Shown here one piece after another: positions 1 through 11,028 of a stretch of 64,000 nt of DNA. Position 1 is the stretch's first letter, and each line of letters begins with the position of its first letter. The DNA is from Diphasiastrum complanatum. Lineage: Eukaryota; Streptophyta; Lycopodiopsida; Lycopodiales; Lycopodiaceae. The position numbers were made by a program, and so were the translations under genes. The stretch lies in NCBI GenBank assembly GCA_029204225.1, contig CM055101.1:62686171-62750170 (forward strand), read 5' to 3'. The notes under the pieces are model-generated. The model searched no databases and was not told the origin of the DNA. It saw nothing but the letters and a program-made list of their open reading frames with translations.

Positions 1-620
1 TTTATGGAGAAGATAACTAGGTGGACTTGTAATCATTTGATTATTCTCAACATAACTCAAAATTGTGCAAAGTAAGAGATTGATACCTCAAAGAGCTTTC
101 AAGTTTGTTATGGGTCAAGTTTAGCAAATGGTTATGTAAGTATAGTTCTATAGAAAAATCCAGAATGATCTTGTGGAAATTGTGCCCATAATGGGGATCT
201 AAGTACCTAATATGATTATTAATTACTTTAGCATGTTCAAGTCAATGTGTTGTAAGACATTATTTTCTATTTTAATGTTTGTTTTCTTGAAACTCGTATA
301 AAAATCATTACATTCGATGATGACAACTACGGTGCATTGTTGATGACACCAGTACCCTACGTCAATATTTAATATTTTAAGGCCATTTAAATATATATAT
401 ATATAATGCAAGATGAGAAAATGCATGTTGCCAATTGGCATTGTATTATCAAGAGCATAGTAATGGACAAAATACCATGTAACTATAATGTCATAAGCAA
501 TGGCACATCTACCTAACGGGTAGAGACATTGAACCAAGTGTGTTATTTGAAGTATTTATCTTGCATATTACTAGTGCTCCAAATTATAAGCACTAACAAT
601 GTCATGCAAATAAATTATTG

Positions 621-697
621 TATGTACCTAGATCCATATCATCAATGCAATCATTAGTCTATGTGCCTAGACCCAAATCACCAATGCAAGACAACCA
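621..697. repeat. Two-copy 39-bp tandem repeat
   Basis: A unit beginning TATGTACCTAGATCCATATC at 621 is repeated with substitutions from 660. The spacing is 39 bp. No associated gene is visible. Confidence 0.7.
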
Positions 698-1299
698 AGC
701 TATGACGGATTCTTAGCATGATCTAAGTTGTATTGCATATTTGCAAAAGTTTCAATGTCTTTTAAGGTAGTGTTATAGCTAGCTAGGAATTGGAATACTC
801 AATGTTATAAGTGGACTTATATGCCAACCTTGCTCTTACTTTGCATACAACTCATAATGAAGTAAAATTGAACTATAGATGAAGGTCCTTAAAATAAATA
901 TTTCTATATCAAGTTTTAAAACACCTAGATTTCTAGTGTTTGACAGCCCAATACTATGCAATAATTGAGGCTTCCTTGAGTATTGAGATTCATTCCTTCC
1001 ACCTACTCTCACCACAAGTATCTAGAGTAGAACATGTGGAAGAGGAAGTATAGTTGAGCTATTTGTTATCAAGTTGGGCATAAAGAATGATACGTTGTTG
1101 AAAATATATTACAATCATCATCAACATGATTTGAAGGGTCAACAAGTCCTTCATCAAAGCAGTCATAATGAGCAATAATGTGTTTGGTAATGATTAGCAT
1201 GTTGCAATAATCAACATACCAATCCTTTGCAGGGTCATGAAAGGTTGCCAACTATCGATCTAATGAGTCTATAATTAGGTAGTCATGAACTACAAGTAA

Positions 1300-1560
1300 C
1301 AAGACTCTTACAAGCTCCTACAAGTTTCTTACAAGCCATAATGAGTTCAAATTAAGTTCATATTAAGCTCCCTTATGAGCTCTTGCAAGTTGCCTTGTGA
1401 GCCCCTACATGCTCCTAAAAGTTCTCTTATGAGCTCTTGCAAGCTCATACAAGTTTTCTTATGAGCTCCTATGAGTTGTCCTATGCACTCTTGCAAGACT
1501 AGAGATTGTCACAAGATCATAACAACTACCTCACAAGCTCCTACAAGTTTTAAGAACTCG
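1300..1560. repeat. Degenerate minisatellite (TATGAGCTC / CTCCTACAAG)
   Basis: Short motifs such as TATGAGCTCTTGCAAG, CTCCTACAAG and CTTACAAGC recur every 15-30 bp in irregular order, with an imperfect unit of about 20 bp. It looks like an old tandem array that has drifted; no coding role is apparent. Confidence 0.6.
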
Positions 1561-1937
1561 TAATGTGAGTCTATGATGTGGTGTCACTATGTAATGAGTG
1601 ATCTAATGAGTAGCTCATAAGACTAGCTAGCATATCTTTTAATTAAAATAGTCAACTATCATCTATTATGGAGATCACAAGAAGATTAGTAATAAGTATA
1701 GGATTACACCACTACCCATAGGACTAGAAATCTATTACAAATTAGTATTGGAAAGGGGAAATGGTGAATAAAAAATATTAGAGCCTAAAACATGCAAGTA
1801 GGATGTATGTAGATAAGCAACTTAGTGTGATGTCTAATGCTACTATTGTGGGTTCATAACGATGCACTTGATGGAGATAGATATTGTACAAAATGGAAAG
1901 TAAACTAGACATCAAAAATTCTTTCTTTCTTTCAGAC

Positions 1938-2327
1938 TGATTGTCAGAATAAGCTCGTAGTTGTTACAGATCATAGTTAGCTTTGTGAGCACGTGGTTTC
2001 GCCTGCTATTGCTTTGTGCTCACTAGCATCATTTGACTTGTATTTCTATACATTCAATCTGAATATATTAATATATGATTTTGCGTTCAGGTTTTGTCAG
2101 TATTGCATGCTTTCCGATTTTCTGTCTGACTCTCTAATTTATTTGTCTGACTGTCTACTCTTCTGCTTTCGCATAAATGCAAATAAGCTCTGTCTTGTGT
2201 TCGCCTACTATAGTAGTAGTGCATGCACAGAGGGAATTAGTCGTCCACTGCCTTCGCACAGTAGTAGGATCATTCTGATTCGATTGTTTGACCCATCGAT
2301 CCGAATCCTCATTGATTTTCTTCGAAA
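1938..2327 (+). repeat. Copia LTR A (5' LTR, plus orientation)
   Basis: The stretch starts TGATTGTCAGAATAAGC and runs directly into a TGGTATCAGAGC primer-binding site, as a 5' LTR should. A near-full-length homologous copy in the opposite orientation lies at 12962-13349, which fixes both boundaries. The last bases (GAAA) differ from the copy's GACA, so the canonical CA end seems to have mutated. A copia gag start follows downstream at 2533. Confidence 0.75.
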
Positions 2328-2339
2328 TGGTATCAGAGC
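2328..2339 (+). other. Primer-binding site (initiator Met tRNA)
   Basis: TGGTATCAGAGC is the usual plant copia primer-binding site, complementary to the 3' end of initiator methionine tRNA. It abuts the end of LTR A and primes minus-strand DNA synthesis in this class. Confidence 0.85.
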
Positions 2340-2532
2340 AGTAATTACTACTCTCTGATTCTTTTATCTGATACCAACATAGTATCATAGCTATTTTTAT
2401 AGCTTGATAAGTTTCACACAAAACCTGGTTCAATCGTCCGATAGAACAATTGTTTTCTTATTTTGTAAATTGCATTAGATTTTCACTCTTAAGTCATTGA
2501 TAGTTATCACTATCACTTAGACTAACTTCCAC

Positions 2533-2723
2533 ATGGATTCCCAAGGGAAAGCTAGTCCCATCATGGACAAGCTTGATGGATCCATCTATCATCTATGGAA
2601 ATTTAAGATGAAAACTGTGCTAATAGCCAAGGAGTTATATGATGTTGTCACAGGTGCAGAGGCAAGACCCGAAGCAGACGATGCTACAATCCAATGTTGG
2701 ATTATTCTCCTTCTTAGTAATTG
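2533..2723 (+). pseudogene. Copia gag N-terminal fragment
   Basis: About 60 residues read as the start of a copia Gag polyprotein: a short leader, then a segment with LWKFKMKTVLIAKELYDVV, the conserved N-terminal block of the UBN2/gag family. Gag would form the virus-like particle. The frame ends in a stop where a full Gag would continue for 200 or more residues, and no zinc knuckle, protease or integrase follows. It lies about 190 bp after the primer-binding site of LTR A, so it is the 5' remnant of that element. It is non-functional. Confidence 0.75.
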
Positions 2724-2879
2724 ACTAGTCGGTTTTAATCTTCATCCCCTGTTTATCCAGTTCTGCGAATTTTCTCGTGTCTTTATACAATCTGCAGAAT
2801 TACAAGTGTTTTTACACAGTTTGTAGAAATACACGAAGTTTGACAACATGTCATATTTTCTCTCTCTACAACAAAGACA

Positions 2880-3230
2880 GTGTCGCCTTTTAGGAATTAC
2901 GAGTAAAATTATAGTGTCATCTTTTTTGCTATTTTGCGACACTGTCGCTTGTCAAGAATTACGTGTAAAAATGCAATGTCACCTTTTTCGCATTTTTTGC
3001 CTACCAGGAATTGCGAGTAAAACTGTAGTATCACATTTTTCGCCTCAAATGTTAAGGAAATGACTTTGGCAAAGTGTGGGACTACCCCAATATTAAGCAC
3101 ATGAGATTTTGCGACACTGTCACATTTCTCCAAAAGCCAACTTTGTCGTTTTTTTGCAACATTGTCGCCTGTGGCAGTTTTAGTTCATTTATGTAGAGTG
3201 ACAGTTTTAGTTCATTTATGCAAAAAACTG
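2880..3230. repeat. Degenerate tandem repeats (TGTCGC and GAATTRCG units)
   Basis: Three diverged copies of a unit built on AGGAATTRCGAGTAAAA start near 2892, 2954 and 3006, and short TTTTCGC/ACACTGTCGC motifs recur around them. Near 3173-3225 a 27-bp unit, CAGTTTTAGTTCATTTATG plus linker, is present twice. Similar TTTTCGCATT and GCGAAATGTG wording occurs in the LTRs of the copia at 49513-54256, so this may be a drifted LTR region, but I cannot prove that. Confidence 0.55.
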
Positions 3231-3574
3231 TTTATGGCAATTGTCGCCACTTATCAGCAATTATTTCTGAGAAGGAACTGGATGAATGCCAAAAGACACC
3301 AGCCAACTGGCAATCGCATTTGACGACCTAATTACTTCGTATAAATCAGCTGTTCATACATCTAAATTATCATCTGAAAATGTTATTGTGAATTGTGAAA
3401 GAGTTGAGTGTTATTACATGATGCTTCCTACGCTCTTATCGAGCAGATCATTCACAATCAGAAAGTATTGTTGTTAGCTCTCTATCAAGCTTCTTGAACT
3501 CTCTTGAGCATTCTAGCATAGTCTTTTAGAGATTTATTTTAGAGTTGCTATTGCGCTAAGACTATTTTTTAGTC

Positions 3575-3798
3575 ATGGAAAATTCAACCTCAGAGATCCG
3601 ATTGATCAATAAATTCAAAGGTGACAACTTTCACATGTGGAAGTTCAAAATAAGAATGATATTGATCGAAGAACAGTAATGGGGATACGTCAACAGTTTG
3701 ATAGCCAAACCAACCGAACCCAAATTGTTGATCACTTGGGAAGCAAAGTATGACAAAGCATTAGCCACTGTATCTCTGAATCTAAAGGATTCACCTGA
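3575..3798 (+). pseudogene. Copia gag fragment with stop codon
   Basis: A 75-codon frame starts at the ATG at 3575 and contains KFKGDNFHMWKFKIRMILIE, the gag N-terminal block, continuing into a WEAKYDKALATVSLNL segment typical of these Gags. An in-frame TAA falls after the EEQ residues, where tryptophan is usual, so it cannot make a full Gag. It may be the 5' remnant of copia C, but the sequence from here to the integrase at about 3900 is too short for the intervening domains, so a large deletion or a separate element is required. Confidence 0.7.
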
Positions 3799-3899
3799 TT
3801 TCTACGAAACTACATATGTGCCTCTTTAATAAACCTTTTTCATTGATTATTTTAGTAGATTTTGTTGGGTCTATCTACTAAAGAGCAAGGATGAAATTT

Positions 3900-4608
3900 G
3901 TATGATGTCTTTGTGAGATTCAAGAATGCAAGGGAGAACCAATTCACTACAAGGATCAAGTGCTCGAGGAGTGACAATGGTGGTGAGTATATCTCAACCA
4001 AGTTGAAGGCCTTTTGTGATCCATGAATCAAGAGGGAGCACACGACTCCAAGGACACCTCAACAAAATGGAGTGGCCGAGAGAAAGAATAGGACATTATG
4101 TGAAGGTGCCAAAGCTATGAGGTTAAGTGCTAATCTCCTAAACCATTTTGGGATCAAGCGTTGTTGTGTGCTAACTTTCTATGCAATAGGTGGCCGAGTG
4201 CTATATTGGATGGAAGAACACCTTTTGAGATTCTATTCAAGGGGAGGCCGAGTGTGAAGTTTCTTAGAAATTTTGGATGCACTTGCTATGTCAATATAGC
4301 TCGATGATAGGACAAAAGAGGATCCATCTTCAAGGAAAAGTATATTTGTTGGATATAGTGAGGTGAGTAAAGCCTACAAGGTTTACGTTCCTACTACTAA
4401 TAAGGTGATTATTGGTAGAGATGTCATTTTTGATGAGGGGAACATTCCAAAGGTGTCTTCAAGTAATGATGTTGTGAATGGATCTAACAATCTTGATGTT
4501 GATGACATGGATCCTACTTTAGATGGTGATGATGAAGGACCTTCATCAAGTCAAAAGCCAAGGAGAACATCAAGGGAAAGACAAACACCGAGAAAGGTAA
4601 GCAATTAG
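3900..4608 (+). pseudogene. Copia C integrase C-terminus (frameshifted)
   Basis: Fragments in shifting frames give the integrase core motifs: a SDNGGEY block near 3970 with the second catalytic Asp, and NGVAERKNRTL near 4070 with the catalytic Glu. The C-terminal part follows (KAYKVYVPT, then GRDVIFDEG near 4415). From 4363 to 4608 the frame is clean and ends in an acidic, serine-rich linker (DGDDEGPSSSQKPRRTSRER). Integrase would insert element DNA into the chromosome. The frame breaks near 4020-4300 make it non-functional. Confidence 0.75.
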
Positions 4609-4639
4609 TTGTTGGAACAAAATATGTTTTCCTAATCTC

Positions 4640-5410
4640 TTTTGATGAACCTACATGTGTAGATGAAACAAGGAACAAAGAGAGTGGATCCAAGCAATGG
4701 ATCTTGAGTATCAAGCTCTTATGGAGAGCAATACATGGAGATTGGTAAAGTTACCTAAGGACAAGAAAGCTATTGGATGCAAATGGATCTTCAAAGTGAA
4801 GTCTAACCAAGATGGATGTATCAATAAACACAAGGCAAGGTTGGTGGCCAAGGGATATGCACAAGAACATGGTATTGACTATGATGAGACCTTTGCACCC
4901 ATGGCAAAGATGGTAAGCATTCGGGTCATCATCTCTCTTTCAACTCTTTTTGGATGGAATATATGGCAAATGGACATTACAAATGCTTTTTTGAATGGTA
5001 ATCTTGAGGAAGAAGTGTACATGGAGCAACCCGAGAGCTATATTTCACCGACAAAGCCAAATCATGTGTGTCTTCTACAAAAGAGTTTGTATGATCTTAA
5101 GCCAGCACCAAGGAGTTGGTATGCCATGCTTAATACATTTTTACTCTCTCAAATTTTGTTATGAGTGAGTATGATCATTCATTATATTTTAGATTTGTTG
5201 GAAATGATGTTACTATCTTGCTATTCTATGTGGATGATATCACTTTGAGTGGTAGAAACAATCAAGATGTTGATGATATCAAGAGTGCTCTCAAGGAGGA
5301 GTTTGAGGTGCATGATCTTGGTCATTTGCATTACATTTTAGGAATATAAGTGATTAGATCTTCTCAATCTACTTTCATTCTTCAAGAGAAGTATGCTAAT
5401 TCTATTCTAA
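4640..5410 (+). pseudogene. Copia C reverse transcriptase, 5' part
   Basis: RT begins with YQALMESNTWRLVKLP and KKAIGCKWIFKVK near 4700-4800, then KARLVAKGYAQEHGIDYDET and the block QMDITNAFLNG, which holds the first catalytic Asp. The catalytic YVDD is at about 5229 (FYVDDITLSGR). A stop/frameshift at 5161 separates the two halves. The RT frame ends at the copia D insertion at 5411 and resumes at 11029. Confidence 0.85.
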
Positions 5411-5411
5411 G
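5407..5411. other. Target site duplication CTAAG (left, copia D)
   Basis: CTAAG lies immediately before the TGTAGATTT end of copia D and is repeated exactly at 11024-11028 after its CCAACA end. A 5-bp duplication is the copia norm. Confidence 0.95.
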
Positions 5412-6082
5412 TGTAGATTTTTGAGATTGTTTTCGTTTCGGCAAGCACAGCTATTGATCTTGTCTACACCTGGCTTTTGCAACCTATTTGATCTAGCCTG
5501 CGGAATTAATACAGGAACCTAAGCAAACGACTACTGACCGCAGACACAAAATCATTCTAATAAAACAAATGACACGAATGATGAGAGATCGAGAGAAGAG
5601 AACAATTGCATTTTGTATTTTCATTATGAGTGAGTTGATCAGTGTCTCGCTCATTTGGCGTCATGTCACTCCTCTCATGAATCCGCTATGTTCTGCTCGT
5701 TCGTAGAATTTCATGCATAGCTCGTAGTGCTTGAACACGACTATCTCTTTTTGCTACGTCTCTATCCTCTCTATTTGTTCATTCCATTTTATTATATATT
5801 TGTAGAAATTGTAAGGTTACTAAGTAACGGTTTACAAGACAGGCTTAATCCTAAACTATTAGTTAGTTATCCCCTGATGACGTGGCCCTTGACGGCTGAG
5901 CATGGCAGTCCAAGACTCCACGCTCGTAGAGCTGTCAACTGTCAGATCAAATTGTTTTCCTTCGGTTCGTGTTCTCTGTTCAGGGTGTCTTCTCATTGCA
6001 GGAATGAACACTTTTTTTTTGGACTTCGTTTCGTCTTCATGGAGTGCCAGGGAATGGTTGCATGAGTTCACCATTTCCAACA
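5412..6082 (-). repeat. Copia D 3' LTR
   Basis: This is the direct copy of 10352-11023. It begins TGTAGATTTTTGAG on the plus strand and ends CCATTTCCAACA, so on the element's own strand it reads TGTTGG...CTACA. It is preceded on that strand by the purine tract CAAGAGGGAG (6083-6094). Confidence 0.95.
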
Positions 6083-6083
6083 C

Positions 6084-6860
6084 TCCCTCTTGAATGTTGC
6101 AACCTTTGTTGTATTTATTCAGCCCCATTGTACTTCTTTGTTTTTCGAACAATGGTTTGTAGAGTGGCTTCGTGAGCAAATCTACAACCATGTCCTTTGA
6201 CTTTATGTGTTGAACACTCAGCTCTCCTTTTGAGATCAAGTCTCGAATGTGGTGATACTTCAGGGGAATGTGTTTGGTCTTCGAATGGAAGACTAGATGA
6301 TGGGATAGATATATGGCACTCTGAGAATCCATCATCATGGTGCATGGTTCTCTTTGTTGTATGCCAATTGCATCCAACATCATCTGCAACCACACCACCT
6401 TCGATGCTGCCACGTATTCGGCCTCGCATGAAGATTGAGCTACAAGTGTCTGCTTCTTGCGTAGCCAACTGACTGTTGTTGCGCACGCTATTGAACATTC
6501 TCCTGTTACTGATTTGTTGTCATCTTTGCAGCTTGCCCAGCTTGAATCACTGTATTGTTGTAGCTCGAACAATTTTTCTTCTTTGTCTGCTTTGTAGCTC
6601 AATCCCACATTTTGGGTGCCCTTCAAATAATGCAGAATTCGTTTTGCCATTTGCCAATGCGGCATGCCAAGGTTTGAAGAGAATTGGCTCAAGGCATAGA
6701 CAAAAAAGGCCAAGTCGGGTCTGTAATAGATTGTGTAGGTACATCAGACTACCGATCAAGTTTTGATATAGAATACCTTCCATCATCTGTCTCTCCTCAT
6801 CTGTGTTCGGACAATCCTTCTTTGTCAGTCTGGCTCCAGCTATCATTGGTGTGACCTTTT
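6084..6860 (-). pseudogene. Copia D RNase H
   Basis: The longest intact stretch of element D covers the end of RT and RNase H. It has MAKRILHYLKGT near 6630, YSDSSWASCKDDNKSVTG, AQSSCEAEYVAA near 6420, HIKSKDMVVDLLTKPL near 6190, and the terminal MGLN block. The frame runs on into the LTR only by chance. Acidic catalytic residues appear present, but the upstream RT is broken. Confidence 0.9.
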
Positions 6861-6869
6861 TTTGTAGTC

Positions 6870-7700
6870 CATCATTCGGTATTGCTTTAGCACCTTTTTG
6901 GTGTATTCAGATTGACTCAAATGCAATACTCCTCTGATTCGATCCCTTCTGATCTCCAGTCCAAGGCATTTAGTTGCTTCTTACAAATTCATGATTTCAT
7001 AACTTGCAGATATTTGACTCTTCATTTTCTTAATTAGTATCAAGGAGTTTCCTATCATCATGGAGTCATCCACAAAAATAGTCAAAATCACAAAACTTCT
7101 TCCTACTCTTTTTATATATACATATGGTCTAGTTGAGTAGGAACGAAGTCTAGAGACTTCAGAAGATTGTGGAGCTTCTTGTACCAAGCTCGTGATGCCT
7201 GCTTCAGACCATAAACACATCGTTGGAACTGACAAACATATTGTCAATTGGCCGGGTCTTCAAATCCTTCAGGCTGCTTCATGAAGAATTCTTCCTCTAG
7301 ATCTCCGTGGAGAAAGGCTGTTCACATCAATCTGGTGTATTTCCAGATTGTATTGCATTGCGTATACGAGGAGCAGTCAAATACTTGTCATTTTGACCGT
7401 TGGTGAGTACGTATCCAAATAGTCGATGCCGTACCTTTGCGTGTAGCCCTTGGCCACAAGTTTGGCCTTGTAGCGTCCGACAGTGCCATCTGATTTGACT
7501 TTTCTTTTGTATACCCATTTGCAGTCGATGATCTTTTTGTCTTTGGGAAGTGACTCCAATGTCCACACCCCATTAAACCTCATTGACTTGATCTCTTCTA
7601 ATATTGCCTGCTTCCAAAATTCTCCTTTTGGACTCTGGATAGCTTCTTGATATATATTCGGTTCTTTAGTGAAGTTGCAAAATTTGAACTCTATATCTTC
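6870..7700 (-). pseudogene. Copia D reverse transcriptase (frameshifted)
   Basis: On the minus strand: [20 protein letters not shown] (about 7570-7510), [15 protein letters not shown], then a stop in the region of the first Asp motif. The catalytic box appears as FVDDSMMIG near 7070-7090, preceded by a polymerase segment in another frame (7200-7250). At least three frame breaks make it inactive. Confidence 0.85.
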
Positions 7701-9010
7701 GCTCCATTGAAGATTGTTAGTGTATCATTTTGGAGGTCTTCTTTATCTTGTTGATCGTCTAGGTCTCGTTCGTCGCTGTTCGATTGTTTCTTCTTCGTCA
7801 GGTTGATCTTCAGCTTCCTGCTGCTCAGGAGTCTGGAGCTCAATGGTCTAATTTGACATTTGGCCTCGATCTCCCTCCTGAATTGGCAGTAGTGTGAAAA
7901 TATCATGGCCTTTGTCTTCCTTCAATTTTAGAAATTTGGATTTGTCGAACTTCACATCTCACCTCGACACAACTTCTTTTGTGGTTGGGTGATAGAGTCT
8001 GTAAACCTGTGATCCATTCGAGTATTCGACCATGACTGTCTGTTCCAAAATTTTGTCGAGCTTGCTTCTTTGTTCCTTTGGTATGTGCTTGTATGCTGCA
8101 CATCCGAACACACGTACATATGACAGATCGGGCCTCTTGCATGTCCACATCTCATTCGGTGTTTTGTTCATTAGAGCTATCGTCTTGTAGGTGTGCCGCT
8201 GCAGCTATTGCCTCAGCCCAAAATTGACCCGACAATTGAGCCTGTGCCATCATGCATCTGGCTCCTTCAACTAGTGTCCTATTTCTTCTTTCTGCGACAC
8301 CGTTATATTTGGGTGTGTACGCAAGAGTGAATTGATGATATATACCTTGTTCTTGGCAGAAGTTTGAAAACTCCTTGCTCTTGTACTCACCTCCATTGTC
8401 AGATCTAATGGTTTGTACTTTCTTCGAGGTCTGTCTCTCTACAAATGCCACAAACTTTTTGAAAGAGTCAAACACTTCAAATTTTTTCTTTAAATAATAG
8501 ATCATCGTCATCCGGCTGTAATAATCAATGAATGTCAAGAAGTACCTTGATTTCGAGAGTGAATTGACTTTCATTGGCCCACAGCATCTGAATGGATGAT
8601 CTTGAGGACTTCCTTGGCTCTATTTCCTTCATGTACAAATGGACTCCGATGTTGTTTGCCCTTTTGGCAGGCTTCACAGAAGTTGGTATCTAGTCTGGAT
8701 ATTTTCAGACCTATCACAATGTCTTTTCTGCTCATCTCGTAGAGGCTTCTCATGTTCAGATGATACATTCTTCTGTGCCAAAGTTGATCTTCATTTTTTT
8801 ATGCATCCAATATGCTATCAAAATTGTTGACAATCTTGGCTTGATACAGGTCACCTTCTCTGGATCCGATAGTCAGCAGCTTATTTGAGTTTTGTTCGAT
8901 CATCCTGCATGTATTGCCATCAAACAGGACTCGAATTCCGAGATTTGCCATCTTCGAGACTGATAGCAGGTCTCTTCTCAGTGATGGTACATTTAGTGCT
9001 CCTGGCAACT
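7700..9010 (-). pseudogene. Copia D GAG-pre-integrase and integrase
   Basis: The order on the minus strand is: a post-protease segment ending NVPSLRRDLLSVSKMANLGI near 8960; the GAG-pre-integrase zinc-binding region with H...H near 8770 and CEACQKGKQHRSPF near 8660; the integrase core with IIHSDAVG (first Asp), IRSDNGGEY (second Asp, near 8400) and NGVAERRNRTLVEGA (Glu, near 8290); and the C-terminal region with KTPNEMWTCKRPDLSYVRVF near 8150 and YRLYHPTTKEVVSR. Frameshifts occur near 8170, 7960 and 8570. It is non-functional, but all catalytic positions are recognisable. Confidence 0.88.
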
Positions 9011-10315
9011 CAGCTTGTCCCGACAGTGTTTGTAGCTATAGAGTCCCAATGTCTTTCACATCGTGTTTGCTCCCATCGCCTAGAATCACTGCTCTGATGT
9101 TGTCGAGTTCTCTGTAGTTGATCAGTATTTTCTTGTTGCAGGTAATGTGTGATGACTATGTTGTAGTCTCGCTCTGTATAGCTTGTTGAAGCCTCATTGA
9201 ATATTGTGAAGGCTTTGTCGCTCTTGTCAACATTCTTAGACGACTCTGCAACATTCGCTTTCTCAGTCTTATTTTTCCTTTTCGATTTGAATTTGCAATC
9301 ATTTGTAGAGTGTCCCTTCTTCTTGCAGCGCATGCAAGGTAATGTTGGGTATTTTCTTGTTGCAAGTAATGTGTGAGGTTGCTCCTGAGTCAATGACTAC
9401 ATCGTAGTCTCGCTCTGTATAGCTTGTTGAAGCCTCATTGTACATTGTGAAGGCTTCGTCACTCTTGTCAGCATCCCTCGACGACTCTGCAACATTCGCT
9501 TTCTCGGTCTTGTTTTTCTTTTCGAATTAAATCTGCAATCATATGCAGAGTGTCCCTTCTTCTTGTAGTGCATTTGCTGGCTATGTGTCCCAGCTTGTGA
9601 CAGTGATCACAAGAGGAGGTCTGTTGGTTGTCGTTGCCTCTGCTCGAAGACTTTGGATTCACCTTGTCGAATCTGGGCCTGTTTTTGTTCTTCTTCCTTC
9701 TCTTCATGAAAGGGCCTTCTCCTGGTCACTACTTCCTTTTCCTTCATCTCTCATTAGTCTCTCATCAGCGACAAGACTGACAGCTCATTCGAATGTCATG
9801 TATGGTAAGCTCAGAATGAGCATTCTTAGTGGTTGAAAGGACATCAACAATGATTTTATGAAGTGCATCAGCTGATGTGCTGCTGGCACCTGGTGCTCCT
9901 GTCCAGATGCAGCAAGTTGAGTGAAAATCATTTTGATCTTCTCGAAGTGTTGACCTTACTGATTACTATCCCATCGCATGGCTTGCAGCTTACTGTGGAG
10001 GTGCATCACCGAAGCGACAGTCCTCACTTCATATTTCTGTTTTAGTCTTTCCCATGCTTCATGGCTGCTTGCATAGTCTTCAGTCTACACGAGCATTTCT
10101 TCGTTGATAGACAAAATGATGATCGCCATTGCGCACTCATCTTTTCTGATCCACTCAGCTCTCTTCGGGTCTCCCTTTGGAGGCTATTGTTCTATGAGTT
10201 CGGTCACTGACCAGATGCCCTCACCCTTCAGAAGCGTTTTGATCTTAAACTTCCATATTCGGTAGTTTGCTACATCAAGATTGGTTGCTATTCTTGTCTG
10301 GATTGTTGTAGTCAT
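9010..10315 (-). pseudogene. Copia D gag and protease (frameshifted, with internal duplication)
   Basis: Gag starts at the ATG at 10315 (minus strand), 24 bp after the primer-binding site, with NYRIWKFKIKTLLKGEGIWS near 10260. A central region with heptad-like text follows (SHEAWERLKQKYEVRT), then the zinc knuckle CDHCHKLGHIASKC near 9600 and a second knuckle-like block GHSAYDC. A protease-type DSGATSHIT is seen near 9400-9370. About 241 bp of the knuckle/protease junction is duplicated (9128-9609), giving a second knuckle CMRCKKKGHSTNDC near 9340, while the second protease start has lost its DSG. Several stops are present. Confidence 0.85.
9128..9609. repeat. 241-bp tandem duplication inside copia D gag/protease
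   Basis: The phrase GCTTGTTGAAGCCTCATTG occurs at about 9180 and 9421, an offset of 241 bp, with long flanking similarity. The duplication repeats the zinc knuckle and the start of protease. The copies differ by substitutions and small indels, so the event is not recent. Confidence 0.85.
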
Positions 10316-10338
10316 ATTGTGTTGACTTCGAGAATCAT

Positions 10339-10351
10339 GGCTTTGATACCA
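10339..10351 (-). other. Copia D primer-binding site
   Basis: On the minus strand TGGTATCAAAGCC immediately follows the ...CTACA end of the 5' LTR. It matches the initiator methionine tRNA site used by plant copia elements. Confidence 0.92.
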
Positions 10352-11023
10352 TGTAGATTTTTGAGATTGTTTCCATTTCGGCAAACACAACTCTTGATCT
10401 TGTTTGCAACTGGGTTTTGCTGCCTATTTGGGATAGCTTGCATAATTAATACAAGAACCTAAGCAAACGACTACCGACCACAGAAACAAAATCATTCTAT
10501 CAAAACAAATGACACGAATGATGAGAGATCGAGAGAAGAGAACAATTGCATTTTGTATTTTCGTTATGAGTGAGTTGATCAATGTCTCATTCGTTTGATA
10601 GCCTGTCACTCCTCTCATGAATCCGCTATGTTCTGCTCATTAGCATACTTTCATGCATAGCTCGTAATGCTTGAACGCAACTATCTCTTTTTGCTACGTC
10701 TCTATCCTCTTTGTTTGTTCATTCTATTTTACTACATATCTGGAGAAATTGTAAGGTCATTAAGTAACAATTTACAAGACATGCTTAATTCTAAACTTTT
10801 AGTTAGTTATTTCTTGATGACATGTCCCTTGGCGGCTGAGTGTGGTAGTCCAAGACTCCACACTCGTTGAGCTACCAGTTGTCAGATCGAATTGTTTTCC
10901 TTCGGCTCGTGTTCTCTGTTCAGGGTTGTCTTCTCGTTGCAGGAACGAACACTTTTCTTTCGACCTTCGTTTCGTCTTTATGGAGTGCCAGGGAATGGTT
11001 GCATGAGTTCACCATTTCCAACA
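10352..11023 (-). repeat. Copia D 5' LTR
   Basis: This is the direct copy of the 3' LTR at 5412-6082 and carries the element's promoter region. Both LTRs share the block AATGACACGAATGATGAGAG and CTCCACRCTCGT. Scattered substitutions between the copies indicate an old insertion. Confidence 0.95.
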
Positions 11024-11028
11024 CTAAG
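11024..11028. other. Target site duplication CTAAG (right, copia D)
   Basis: This is an exact copy of the left duplication. Removing 5412-11028 restores a continuous copia C reverse transcriptase frame. Confidence 0.95.

Larger units (their letters stand above)
1..1937. other. Gene-free stretch with degenerate repeats
   Basis: I see no coding signal here. Open frames are short, AT-rich and resemble no family I know. The stretch holds a short AT run near 390-404, a two-copy 39-bp tandem repeat near 621 and a degenerate minisatellite near 1300-1560, listed separately. Confidence 0.6.
5412..11023 (-). mobile_element. Copia D: near-complete Ty1/copia retrotransposon
   Basis: This 5.6-kb element is complete in structure. 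It has two direct LTRs of about 671 bp (5412-6082 and 10352-11023), TGTTGG...CTACA ends, a primer-binding site at 10339-10351, a polypurine tract at 6083-6094, and CTAAG target duplications. On the minus strand the order gag, protease, integrase, RT, RNase H is the Ty1/copia order. Every domain has frameshifts or stops, and the LTRs differ by roughly a tenth of their bases by eye, so the insertion is old and immobile. It lies antisense inside copia C. Confidence 0.95.

Noticed and set aside
1290-1570. Possible CRISPR-like array in the minisatellite
   Set aside because: The repeats are degenerate and irregularly spaced without unique spacers, and the DNA is plant nuclear.
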